NCBI GenBank assembly: GCA_964589725.1
Contig: CAZPUJ010000743.1
Location: 1 to 18,967 of the forward strand
DNA: 18,967 nt
Reading direction: 5' to 3'
Origin: CAYSHJ01 sp964589725
Lineage (GTDB): Bacteria; Planctomycetota; Planctomycetia; Planctomycetales; Planctomycetaceae
Shown: positions 6,711 to 13,906 of the stretch, piece by piece
How positions within the stretch are numbered: position 1 is the first letter of the stretch
Layout of the letters: every line of letters starts with the position of its first letter
The notes under the pieces: model-generated
Seen by the model: the letters and a program-made list of their open reading frames with translations, nothing else
What the model was told of the DNA's origin: nothing
The model's database searches: none
Program-made: the position numbers and the translations under genes

Positions 6711-8453
6711 TTACTGGTCGGCCCGCCAGTCGATCAATCTCAACTGAACCGACTCATAGCCGTTGTAGCTGTTGATCATGGGGGCAAAACAGACGGAGAT
6801 CGGGCCATTGGTGGCCGTCAGTTCGTCGGCCCATTCAGCTTGGCCGAAACTGATCGCTCGCAAGACGGTGCCGTAATGCTTGAGCCGCAGCGACAGATGC
6901 TGTTCGCCTTCGCCGACTTTACGCGGCGGTTCGGCCAGTTCGCAGCGGGCCGCGGCGAAGATCGGGCGCGGGTTGTCTCGACCAAACGGGCCGAGGCGAT
7001 CGAGCATCGTGACGGCCTGATGCGTGAGGTCGGCCAAGCGCACTTCCGCATCGATCGCCAGTTCCAGGTCCGTTTGCTTGACCTCGTGCGTGCGCGAGAC
7101 GACGCCGCAGAATTCGTCGCGGAAAGTGTCGATGTGATCGGCTTCAATCTTTAATCCGGCGGCGGCTTGATGTCCGCCGAACGACTTCAGGTGATGACCG
7201 CACGCCGACAGGCCCGCATGTAAGTCGAAACGCGCGAATGTGCGTCCGGAACCTTGTCCGATGTTGTCTTGCCGACCGAGCGCGATCAGGATCGCCGGCT
7301 TTTGAAAATGCTCGACGACTTTGCTGGCCACGATGCCGATCACGCCAGCGTGCCATTCGGGATGAGACAAAACTAGCGCGGGAGCGTCCTGCCACGACAG
7401 GTTCTCGGCGACCAGTTCCTTCGCTTGTTTGAACATTTTCCGTTCGACGGTCTTCCGGTTGTCATTCAGTTCGTCGAGGTATCGCGCCAGCGCGACCGCT
7501 CTTTCGGCGTTATCGGTCGTCAGCAGTTCGACCGCGAGCCGGGCTTGGCCAAGTCGTCCGGCCGCATTGATCCGCGGAGCAATCGCGAAGCCGATGTCCT
7601 CGGCACTCAGTTCCTTCTTCTCGGTCAACTTGCAGACTTGGAACAACGCCTTCAGACCCGGACTGCATCGCTCGCGCAGACTGCTCAAGCCGTGCCGCAC
7701 AAGGACGCGGTTTTCATCGACCAGCGGTACGACGTCCGCCACGGTGCCGATCGCCGTCAGGCCGACCGCGCCGAGCAGGAAATCGCGCATCGGCGGCGAG
7801 GCTTTCTTGCCGTCGCCCAGTCGCTGACAAATACCCCACGCCAACTTGAACGCGACACCCGCTCCACACAGTTGGCCGAACGGGTACGTCGAACCTGGCA
7901 GCCGCGGATGCACGAGACACGCGGCGTCAGGAAGCTTCGAACCCATCTCGTGGTGATCGGTGATGATCAATTCGAGGCCGAGTTCTCGCGCCAGCGCCGC
8001 CTCGTTGACGCTGCCAATACCGCAATCGACGGTGACGACCAAGCGTTGCGGGTCTTCTTCGTGAAGCTGCCGCAAGGCGTCGCAGTTCAGTCCGTAACCC
8101 TCTTCCAGCCGATGCGGGATGTAGTAATCGACCGTCGCTCCGGCCAGACGCAGGCAGTGCCACAACAAGCTGGTGGCCGTGACACCGTCCACGTCGTAAT
8201 CGCCGTAGATCGTGATCCGCCGCTGCGAGCGAATCGCTTCGACCACTCGATCGGCCGCAGTCGCGAGGTTTGGCATCAAATCCGGTTCGTGCAGGTCGAT
8301 CAACTTCGCCTGCAAAAACGTCGCAGCCGACGCTCCCGATGTGTGTCCGCGCGCGACCAGCACTTGCGCCACTAACGCCGGAATCCGCAATTCGCGCGAC
8401 AAGTCCCTCACGACTGCCGTGTCATGCGGAGCAAACCGCCAATGTTTTGGCAT
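6711..8453 (-). CDS. recJ: Single-stranded-DNA-specific 5'-3' exonuclease RecJ
   Basis: A 580-aa DHH-superfamily exonuclease (E. coli RecJ is 577 aa) acting in RecF-pathway recombination, mismatch repair and base-excision repair. Visible motifs: YGDYDVDG (83-90, motif I metal ligands), TVDCGIGS (141-148), IITDHHE (163-169), GAGVAFKLAW (198-207), GTVADVVPL (236-244), IAPRINAAGR (291-300), HPEWHAGVIGIVASK (364-378) and the DHHA1 signature GSGRTFARFDL...SFGGHQAAAGL (401-434). I chose ATG 8453 (MPKHWRFAPHD) over the upstream ATG at 8534: the 27 extra residues (MPLFIGHSVMPS...) look unrelated to RecJ N-termini. The C-terminal OB-like part is present, so the gene looks complete. It is divergent from the hydrolase gene across a repeat-rich gap. 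Confidence 0.95.
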   Translation of the reverse strand: MPKHWRFAPHDTAVVRDLSRELRIPALVAQVLVARGHTSGASAATFLQAKLIDLHEPDLMPNLATAADRVVEAIRSQRRITIYGDYDVDGVTATSLLWHCLRLAGATVDYYIPHRLEEGYGLNCDALRQLHEEDPQRLVVTVDCGIGSVNEAALARELGLELIITDHHEMGSKLPDAACLVHPRLPGSTYPFGQLCGAGVAFKLAWGICQRLGDGKKASPPMRDFLLGAVGLTAIGTVADVVPLVDENRVLVRHGLSSLRERCSPGLKALFQVCKLTEKKELSAEDIGFAIAPRINAAGRLGQARLAVELLTTDNAERAVALARYLDELNDNRKTVERKMFKQAKELVAENLSWQDAPALVLSHPEWHAGVIGIVASKVVEHFQKPAILIALGRQDNIGQGSGRTFARFDLHAGLSACGHHLKSFGGHQAAAGLKIEADHIDTFRDEFCGVVSRTHEVKQTDLELAIDAEVRLADLTHQAVTMLDRLGPFGRDNPRPIFAAARCELAEPPRKVGEGEQHLSLRLKHYGTVLRAISFGQAEWADELTATNGPISVCFAPMINSYNGYESVQLRLIDWRADQ

Positions 8454-8588
8454 TGCACTGACTCCCTGCGCAAACGGACTCCTGATGGCACCAAGAACAG
8501 ACGGCATTACAGAATGCCCAATGAAAAGAGGCAAGTGGTGCGCGAGGTTCCGCTGTCGTCCCGCTCCAGTCTTTACGGAGTCGCCCGG

Positions 8589-8616
8589 ACTCAGTACTCA
8601 GTACTCAGTACTCACC
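8589..8616. repeat. ACTCAGT tandem heptamer, about 3.8 copies
   Basis: ACTCAGT three times in a row, then ACTCACC. Similar runs (translated 'TQYSVLST') are, from memory, scattered in planctomycete genomes. Confidence 0.85.
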
Positions 8617-8661
8617 GTCAGACCCTGATCCCTAAACGCGGGCGATGCCGGCAACCTAACT

Positions 8662-8688
8662 CCCTCTCCCCCGCATCGGGGGAGAGGG
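8662..8688. repeat. 27-bp palindromic repeat, copy 2
   Basis: Perfect 11-bp inverted arms (CCCTCTCCCCC / GGGGGAGAGGG) around GCATC, followed by CTGGGGTGAGGG. The left flank GCAACCTAACT matches the flank of copy 1 in reverse orientation. Confidence 0.85.
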
Positions 8689-8733
8689 CTGGGGTGAGGG
8701 GGTTCAGACGCGATGGAACCGCTCGCCCCTTGA

Positions 8734-8760
8734 CCCTCTCCCCCGCGGCGGGGGAGAGGG
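8734..8760. repeat. 27-bp palindromic repeat, copy 3
   Basis: The same 11-bp perfect arms as copy 2 with centre GCGGC instead of GCATC, 45 bp after copy 2. It could form a strong hairpin in the hydrolase leader if transcription starts upstream; no T-tract follows. Confidence 0.85.
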
Positions 8761-8820
8761 GACAAGATGCGCGCACGGCGCGCATCATTCATGATCGAAG
8801 ACTCTAACGAAGCCCTAGCC

Positions 8821-10056
8821 ATGCCACACCGCTTTTGGCATCAACCGTATGTCGCTTGGGAAACCCCGCCGATTCCGACGACGGTGGCGGCCGTGCGTCC
8901 GGACCAAGTGCCGGAGGTGGCTGTCGGGCAAACGCTGCGTCGCCTGCGAGTCAGCCATATCTTTCTCGTGCATGGGACGTTTGTCGGGACCGATCCGTTT
9001 GGCGTGGCGGAGCGGATCGACGAATTGACGGAGTCGGTCCCGCCGATGCTGCGCCCGGTGTTGAAGGCAATCGCGATCGAGTCGTGGGGAAAAGTTTTGC
9101 GGACGATCAATCATAAACTCGCCGACCGCGCGATGGGCGAGACCGGCAGCTTCCGCGACGACTACCTCCAGGATTTTCGCGCCTTGCTTGGCGACGACAA
9201 ACCGAAGGTCGAGCGTTTCGATTGGTCCAGCGGCAACGATCACGTCGCGCGGGCCGAGGCGGTGATTCAGCTCTTTAATCGCTTGACCGATTTGCCGATC
9301 GACGCGGCTCGCGAACGACTGCTGTTGTGGGGACACAGCCACGCCGGCAGCGTCTTCGCATTGCTGACCAGCCTGTTGGCGAACGACCGCGAATCGGTCG
9401 AGCAGTTCTTCGAAGCGGCCGGAAAATTCGCCGATGCGCGAGCGGACTGGGAACGAACGCGCGAGCGACTGGCCGCCGCGCCGTCGCCGCATCCGCTCGC
9501 GAAGGGACTCGTCCTGGTGACGTTCGGCGCGCCGGTCCGATACGGCTGGGACCGCGCGGGGTACGCGAAGCTGTTGCACATCGTGCATCATCGGCCTGTG
9601 AAGGGATTGCCGGAGTTTCAAGCTCAACCCGCGTTGCCGCAGACGACCGACGAGATTTTCAACGCCAAGCACGGCGATTGGGTACAGGCGTTCGGAATCG
9701 CGGGGACCGACTTGCTGCCGCTGGATCGCGAAAAACGTGAGCTGCATCGCGCACTCGGCGAATTGTTCGAGACAGGGCTGATCGAGCCCGAACTCTCGGG
9801 CGAAAAGACAATCCTTCAACATCTGCCGGAGGCGGTACAGCAACGAGTCGGCGAAAAGCTCAAAGACATTTTGATCTTGCTGGAACGCTGGAAGTGCGGA
9901 CCGCGAGTCCACAACGAAGGGGATGCCGTGTGGCTGTTCGACTACGGTGAAGACGAGACCGCGAAGCTCGGCCACGGGGTTTACACGAAGCGTGCTTGGC
10001 TGCCGTTTCACGCCGCGCGCATCGCCGAGTGGCTGCTGACAGCGACGGAGCGATGA
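8821..10056 (+). CDS. Alpha/beta-hydrolase-like protein of unknown substrate
   Basis: A 411-aa protein with two alpha/beta-hydrolase marks: a strand plus oxyanion-type HG motif (SHIFLVHGTFVGTDPFG, residues 45-61) and a nucleophile elbow LLLWGHSHAGSVFALL (167-182, GxSxxG with Ser173). VLVTFGAPVRYGWD follows in the place where lipase-like members carry a 'TFG.P' strand. Candidate acid and His residues are not assigned. No signal peptide or membrane segment is seen, so it is probably cytoplasmic. I favour ATG 8821 (MPHRFWHQPY); ATG 8791 and 8767 are in frame but run towards the 27-bp palindrome and add low-complexity residues. The stop overlaps the transporter start (ATGA at 10053-10056), implying coupled translation. 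Could be an esterase, lipase or a non-enzymatic relative; I do not recognise a named family. Confidence 0.8.
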   Translation: MPHRFWHQPYVAWETPPIPTTVAAVRPDQVPEVAVGQTLRRLRVSHIFLVHGTFVGTDPFGVAERIDELTESVPPMLRPVLKAIAIESWGKVLRTINHKLADRAMGETGSFRDDYLQDFRALLGDDKPKVERFDWSSGNDHVARAEAVIQLFNRLTDLPIDAARERLLLWGHSHAGSVFALLTSLLANDRESVEQFFEAAGKFADARADWERTRERLAAAPSPHPLAKGLVLVTFGAPVRYGWDRAGYAKLLHIVHHRPVKGLPEFQAQPALPQTTDEIFNAKHGDWVQAFGIAGTDLLPLDREKRELHRALGELFETGLIEPELSGEKTILQHLPEAVQQRVGEKLKDILILLERWKCGPRVHNEGDAVWLFDYGEDETAKLGHGVYTKRAWLPFHAARIAEWLLTATER

Positions 10057-11057
10057 TGAGGGAGTCCGACTCAAACTCCGTCGGACGGATTGCCAATCCA
10101 TCCGAGAAAGATGCCGCCATGCAGGCGGATTCGGACGGATCGACCGTCCGTCCGACCGATCAAACTCATTCCGTCGCGCCCTATCTCTGGATGCTTGGCG
10201 GTGCGTTCGCGTTTTCCCTGATGACCACGCTGGCGCATTTTCTGCGTGATCGATTCTCGTGGCAGGCGATCGCGATCGGCCGGTCGAGCGTGCCGTTCGT
10301 GCTGACGGCTCTGTCGGCGTGGTGGGCCAGTGGCCGATTGGTCGTGCTGGGGCCACGTGCGTTGTGGTTGCGAAGTTTGGCGGGCAGCACCAGCTTGGTG
10401 CTGGCGTTCTTTTCGTTTACGCGTCTCCCGGTGGCAGACGCCTTGACCCTGACGAACCTGTTTCCCATTTGGGTGGCACTGCTGTCGTGGCCGATGCTGC
10501 GTCAGCGTCCTCCAGCGTTCGTATGGGGCTGCGTGGTGTGTGCGGTCTGTGGAGTCGCACTCATCCAGCAACCGCATTTGGCGAACGGCAACTTCGCTTC
10601 GTTGGCCGCGCTGGTGGCGTCGATCACCAGCGCGCTGGCGATGATTGGTCTGCATCGAGTGCAAGGCCTGGACACGCGCGCCATTGTGTGGCACTTCTCG
10701 GGGACCGCGCTGATTTTCGCCGTGGTCGCGCGCTGGCTGCTGGTCGGCACAATTCCCGGAGAGGTTCAACCGGCAACTCCGATCGATTGGTTGTTCTTGC
10801 TGGGTGTCGGCACGACCGCCACGATCGGACAGTACTGCCTGACGAAGGCTTTCACATTAGGTGTGCCCTCGAAGGTCTCGGTGATCGGCCTCTCGCAGGT
10901 CGGTTTCGCGCTGGTGTTGGAGATACTCTTCGAACGCCGTGACTACAACGCCGTGACGTTGACTGGCATGTTGCTCGTACTGGCCCCGACCGCTTGGCTG
11001 CTGCTCCGTTTCCGAGCAGCCGCCACCGAATCGGCATCGATCTCCGAAGCGGGCTGA
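10053..11057 (+). CDS. EamA/DMT-superfamily transporter
   Basis: About 334 aa, with some ten hydrophobic segments arranged as two EamA halves: YLWMLGGAFAFSLMTTLAHF, SVPFVLTALSAWWA, SLAGSTSLVLAFFSFTRLP, ALTLTNLFPIWVALLSWPML, FVWGCVVCAVCGVALI, FASLAALVASITSALAMIGL, IVWHFSGTALIFAVVARWLL, PIDWLFLLGVGTTATIGQYC, VSVIGLSQVGFALVLEILF and VTLTGMLLVLAPTAWLLLRF. The motif 'RLPVADALTLTNLFPIWVALL' is typical of S-adenosylmethionine/metabolite exporters of this superfamily. Substrate unknown; inner membrane. ATG 10053 overlaps the hydrolase stop, and ATG 10056 has GGAG 6 nt upstream. The first 40 or so residues are hydrophilic and partly come from an interspersed repeat, so ATG 10119 is a possible shorter start. 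Confidence 0.88.
   Translation: MMRESDSNSVGRIANPSEKDAAMQADSDGSTVRPTDQTHSVAPYLWMLGGAFAFSLMTTLAHFLRDRFSWQAIAIGRSSVPFVLTALSAWWASGRLVVLGPRALWLRSLAGSTSLVLAFFSFTRLPVADALTLTNLFPIWVALLSWPMLRQRPPAFVWGCVVCAVCGVALIQQPHLANGNFASLAALVASITSALAMIGLHRVQGLDTRAIVWHFSGTALIFAVVARWLLVGTIPGEVQPATPIDWLFLLGVGTTATIGQYCLTKAFTLGVPSKVSVIGLSQVGFALVLEILFERRDYNAVTLTGMLLVLAPTAWLLLRFRAAATESASISEAG
10081..10162. repeat. GGATTGCCAATCC-type interspersed repeat within the transporter 5' end
   Basis: GGATTG-C-CAATCC (10087-10099) is a perfect 6-bp inverted repeat flanked by CGGAC and ATCCG. A second inverted repeat, TCGGACGG facing CCGTCCGA, follows at about 10129-10162. Translated in frame it gives VGRIANPS, a peptide I recall as a frequent repeat translation in planctomycete proteins. 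Exact limits are uncertain. Confidence 0.6.
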
Positions 11058-11193
11058 ACCAACCTGGACAATTTTGGTGATTCGACTGCCGAAAACCGAA
11101 GTTGACCTTCGTCACGAGTCGGCGATACGTTCCCACTCCTTTCTCAAAGTCCGCCATGATTCCTGTCTCGTTCCTTGGGTGAAGGCATCCGTC

Positions 11194-12429
11194 ATGAGCC
11201 TCCGATCTGTCTGCCGGTCGGCGTTCGTTTTTTCTGGGCTTGTCGTGTCTTCGTTGGCGGCTGTTCCGCACCTGTCGGCCGAAGGTCAACCACTTCCGAC
11301 GATCACGCCACGAACCGTGTTTGGCTCCAAGCCCCCGTCTGAACCCAGCCGCAAACTGCTGTTGCTGGACAACGGCAAGGTCATTCAGGGTCTGATTCAG
11401 GAAGGGCCGACGGGGTATGTCGTCATCAAGCCGGAAGGGAAGTTGGTGTTCGCGTTTGATCAGGTGCGATTCGAAGCGGAGGATTTACAGGACGCGTATC
11501 GGCAACTGCGAAACACGTTGCCGGATCATTCGGCGTCGGCACATGTCGAGTTGGCTCGCTGGTGCGTGACCTATGGACTGATGGACGAAGCTCGCAAAGA
11601 GGCGCGCGAGGCGCTACGTCGCGAGCCTGGTTCGCGCATCGCTCGCAACATACTCGAAAAGATTGATCAGCAGTTGTTCAAGACGAATGACCTGCCGGTG
11701 GTGAAAAAGACGAACGGCGGGTATTCGATGCTTGGCGACGCCAAGCCGCTGATGACGGTGGAGGCATTGGGTGGGTTGCCGCGCGAGGTCGCGTCTGACT
11801 TCGTTCTGAAGTTACAGCCACTACTGGTCAATCGCTGCGCCACCGGCGGCTGTCATGGACCGGGATCGGGAAACGGGTTCGAGCTGCAGCGGGTGAAGAT
11901 CGGCCAGGGAAGCTCCAAGTCGTCTTCGGAACGAAATCTCGCGGCGGTGCTGGCACTCATTGATCGCGAACAACCTGGGAAGAGTCCGCTTCTGACAAAA
12001 CTTCGCGGCGACACGAAGTCGGCCGGCCTCAAGCCGCCACACGGTGGGTTGTCGTCCGGACAAATGCAAATTGTGCGATCGTGGATCGACTCGCAAGCGA
12101 AGAATTCGGAGGAGACGGCGGTGGCGAAATCGGGTTCTGGTTCCACGGCTCCGCGTGAGAACTCTCGCCTCAACAAGCCACGTCCTGGCCGAAAGACGTC
12201 CGATATTCCAGGCCCGCAAACCGACGCCGACACGCCGATCGCTGATGCACCGCCAAGCCAAGACAATGATCGCGGCGCGAGCGAGATCACGCGTGAACGA
12301 AACGCCCAGAAGGTCGATTCAAAGACCGAATCGTCGGACGGCGACGACGGCGACGAAAACTTCTTCCGGCAACTGTTGCGTGAACGCAAGCCGGACGCGT
12401 TTGATCCCGAGCAGTTCAACGGCAAGTAG
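11194..12429 (+). CDS. Secreted protein with CX4CH haem-like motif and disordered tail
   Basis: A 411-aa exported protein. The signal peptide is MSLRSVCRSAFVFSGLVVSSLAAVPHLSA. A planctomycete-type region follows (SRKLLLLDNGKVIQGLIQEGPTGYVVIKPEGKLVFAF, about 53-88), then a short helical region resembling one TPR-like unit (HVELARWCVTYGLMDEARKEAREALRREPGS). The only cytochrome-like motif is LLVNRCATGGCHGPGSGNGFEL (about 211-231), with Cys215, Cys220 and His221: CX4CH, as in many planctomycete exported proteins. A KLRGD.KSAGLKPPHGG...QMQIVRSWID stretch (about 290-330) resembles the planctomycete cytochrome C domain end. The last 80 residues are charged and likely disordered. ATG 11194 fits the signal peptide and has GAAGG upstream; the frame opens earlier at 11074 without such a start. 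Haem binding is not proven. Confidence 0.8.
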   Translation: MSLRSVCRSAFVFSGLVVSSLAAVPHLSAEGQPLPTITPRTVFGSKPPSEPSRKLLLLDNGKVIQGLIQEGPTGYVVIKPEGKLVFAFDQVRFEAEDLQDAYRQLRNTLPDHSASAHVELARWCVTYGLMDEARKEAREALRREPGSRIARNILEKIDQQLFKTNDLPVVKKTNGGYSMLGDAKPLMTVEALGGLPREVASDFVLKLQPLLVNRCATGGCHGPGSGNGFELQRVKIGQGSSKSSSERNLAAVLALIDREQPGKSPLLTKLRGDTKSAGLKPPHGGLSSGQMQIVRSWIDSQAKNSEETAVAKSGSGSTAPRENSRLNKPRPGRKTSDIPGPQTDADTPIADAPPSQDNDRGASEITRERNAQKVDSKTESSDGDDGDENFFRQLLRERKPDAFDPEQFNGK

Positions 12430-12459
12430 TCGCATCACCGAGTGGCCTGGCGACTTCGC

Positions 12460-13587
12460 TCAGCAGCAGCAGTGGCGAATCAGCTTCTCGTACAAATCAG
12501 CGCCGCGGTCGAGTTGCTCCAATGCGATCCACTCGTCCCACGTGTGGGCTTGACCAATGTGTCCCGGTCCCAGCACGGCGAGTTGTTTTAACTCGGTGAA
12601 CATGGCTCCGTCCGTGCCATACGCCACGGTCGTGGCTTTCGGCCGATCGGCAAGTTGCAACAGTTCTTGAATGAACTCGGATTGCGGATCGACATACAGC
12701 GGCATCGCCTGGCTGCGCGTTTCGAATCGCAGCCCGCATCGCTGCGCCGCCTGACGAGCGCGTTCCAGCAGCATGTACGGGTCTTGCCCCGGCATCGGGC
12801 GAAAATAGACGGTGCAGACGCTCTGCGGCGCCGTGATATTGCAGGCGTGCGTGTGGTCGTTGATGCCGATGTTCCAACTGATCGTCGGCGGGTCGAACTC
12901 GGCGTGTTGCCACGCGGGATCGGCGTTGGTCTCGTCGTGAATCGCTTTCATCTCGACCAGGAACGGAATCATCGCCAGGTTGGCGTTCAGTCCCTCGCGT
13001 GTGCTGGAGTGCGCGGCCTTGCCGAGCGACGTGACCACGAAACCAAACGTCCCTTTGTGAGCATGTACGACTTCCAAATTTGTTGGCTCACCGATGATCC
13101 CTTTGGTGCCCTGAGCGATCATCTCGCGAAAAAATCGCGACCGCTGTGCGACTTCGCGAGCACCGCCGTAGCCGATCTCTTCGTCCGCCGTGCAGGTGAC
13201 GTAGACCGGTTGCTCCAAAGTCGCCGCGCGCACACGTTCGACCGCCGCCAGCATACAGGCGACTGAGCCTTTCATGTCGCAACTTCCTCGACCGTACAGC
13301 CGGCCGTCTTTCACTGTTGGCTGAAACGGGCCGTGTTCACTACTGAACCACGGATCGGCCGGCACGACGTCGGTGTGACCGAAATAGGCCAATCCGCCAA
13401 GACCGCTGCCCAGTTTGCCGACGACGCACGCTTTGCGAACTCCGCGAGCGTCATCGTAGTCTAGCCGTTCGATCTCAAATCCCAGCCGGCCGAGCGCGGC
13501 TTGCACGAAGCTCGTCACTTCGACATTCGATTTCGAACTGACCGAATCAAAGGCCACCAATTCGCGAGCGTATTGCAAAGCGTTCAT
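12460..13587 (-). CDS. argE: M20-family metallopeptidase, probable acetylornithine deacetylase (ArgE-like)
   Basis: A 375-aa co-catalytic metal hydrolase. Motifs: LAYFGHTDVVPADPW (metal His71, Asp73 nearby), DGRLYGRGSCDMKGSVACML (metal Asp104), TCTADEEIGYGGA (Glu136/Glu137, catalytic base and metal ligand), GIIGEPTNLEVVHAHKG, the dimerisation-domain stretch GKAAHSSTREGLNANL, and the C-terminal GPGHIGQAHTWDEWI with the last metal His. These resemble ArgE, which removes acetate from N-acetylornithine in arginine synthesis; DapE and other M20 amidases share the core, so substrate is inferred. ATG 13587 (MNALQYARELV) with GGGA upstream is preferred to the ATG at 13629, which adds 14 unrelated residues. 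It ends in RHCCC, from a CAG-rich patch. Convergent with the preceding gene, divergent from BBP7. Confidence 0.88.
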   Translation of the reverse strand: MNALQYARELVAFDSVSSKSNVEVTSFVQAALGRLGFEIERLDYDDARGVRKACVVGKLGSGLGGLAYFGHTDVVPADPWFSSEHGPFQPTVKDGRLYGRGSCDMKGSVACMLAAVERVRAATLEQPVYVTCTADEEIGYGGAREVAQRSRFFREMIAQGTKGIIGEPTNLEVVHAHKGTFGFVVTSLGKAAHSSTREGLNANLAMIPFLVEMKAIHDETNADPAWQHAEFDPPTISWNIGINDHTHACNITAPQSVCTVYFRPMPGQDPYMLLERARQAAQRCGLRFETRSQAMPLYVDPQSEFIQELLQLADRPKATTVAYGTDGAMFTELKQLAVLGPGHIGQAHTWDEWIALEQLDRGADLYEKLIRHCCC

Positions 13588-13906
13588 CGGGGATTCCCTG
13601 TGTCTTTCGTGCGGATTTCGAGTTTTCATCCCAGGTGTTTCGCGAACCGCATGAGGTTATCCGGCATCTCTTCGCCAAGCGACCCTGCGGCACACTCGTC
13701 CGCTCGACCAGCGGATTGTGCCGGTCTGCATTCAGCCGACATCCACGAGATCGCCCACTTTCCGTTACGACCGGGAGATTGCGCCCAAGTTCTCTGATCG
13801 GCACGTCCGATACTCTTGGTACATTCCGTCGTGTCGTTCACGACGGGGCGCCCGATCCATTTTGACGGGCGATTGACGAGTCAGTCGCATCGGCAGGAAG
13901 AGGACT
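13588..13906. promoter_or_regulatory. Divergent argE/BBP7 gap with three inverted repeats
   Basis: 319 bp without a supported gene. Three inverted repeats stand out. (a) 13688-13723: CGGCACA facing TGTGCCG, with inner arms CCGCT and AGCGG. (b) 13826-13846: an 8-bp perfect stem CCGTCGTG / CACGACGG around TCGTT. (c) 13849-13871: CGCCCG facing CGGGCG over about 11 nt. (b) and (c) lie 36-80 bp before the BBP7 start, in its probable 5' leader, and could affect mRNA stability or translation; (a) could be an operator or repeat. No promoter box is convincing. A function is not shown. Confidence 0.45.

Larger units (their letters stand above)
8454..8820. other. Gene-free divergent gap between recJ and the hydrolase gene
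   Basis: 367 bp holding a 7-bp tandem repeat (8589-8616) and two 27-bp palindromes (8662-8688, 8734-8760). Promoters of both divergent genes must lie here, but I cannot pick convincing -35/-10 boxes. Reading frames here are made of repeat translations and are not supported as genes. Confidence 0.7.

Noticed and set aside
8662..8760. Intrinsic terminators for recJ or the hydrolase
   Set aside because: Strong hairpins but no T-tract, and both lie upstream of, not downstream of, the adjacent genes.
8815..10356. Long minus-strand open frame (513 codons) opposite the hydrolase
   Set aside because: Its translation is low-complexity, Arg/Gln-rich and without motifs; it is the antisense shadow of the hydrolase in GC-rich DNA.
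13547..13865. Small genes in the argE/BBP7 gap
   Set aside because: Several overlapping short frames on both strands, no motif, no clear ribosome site, and sequence dominated by inverted repeats.
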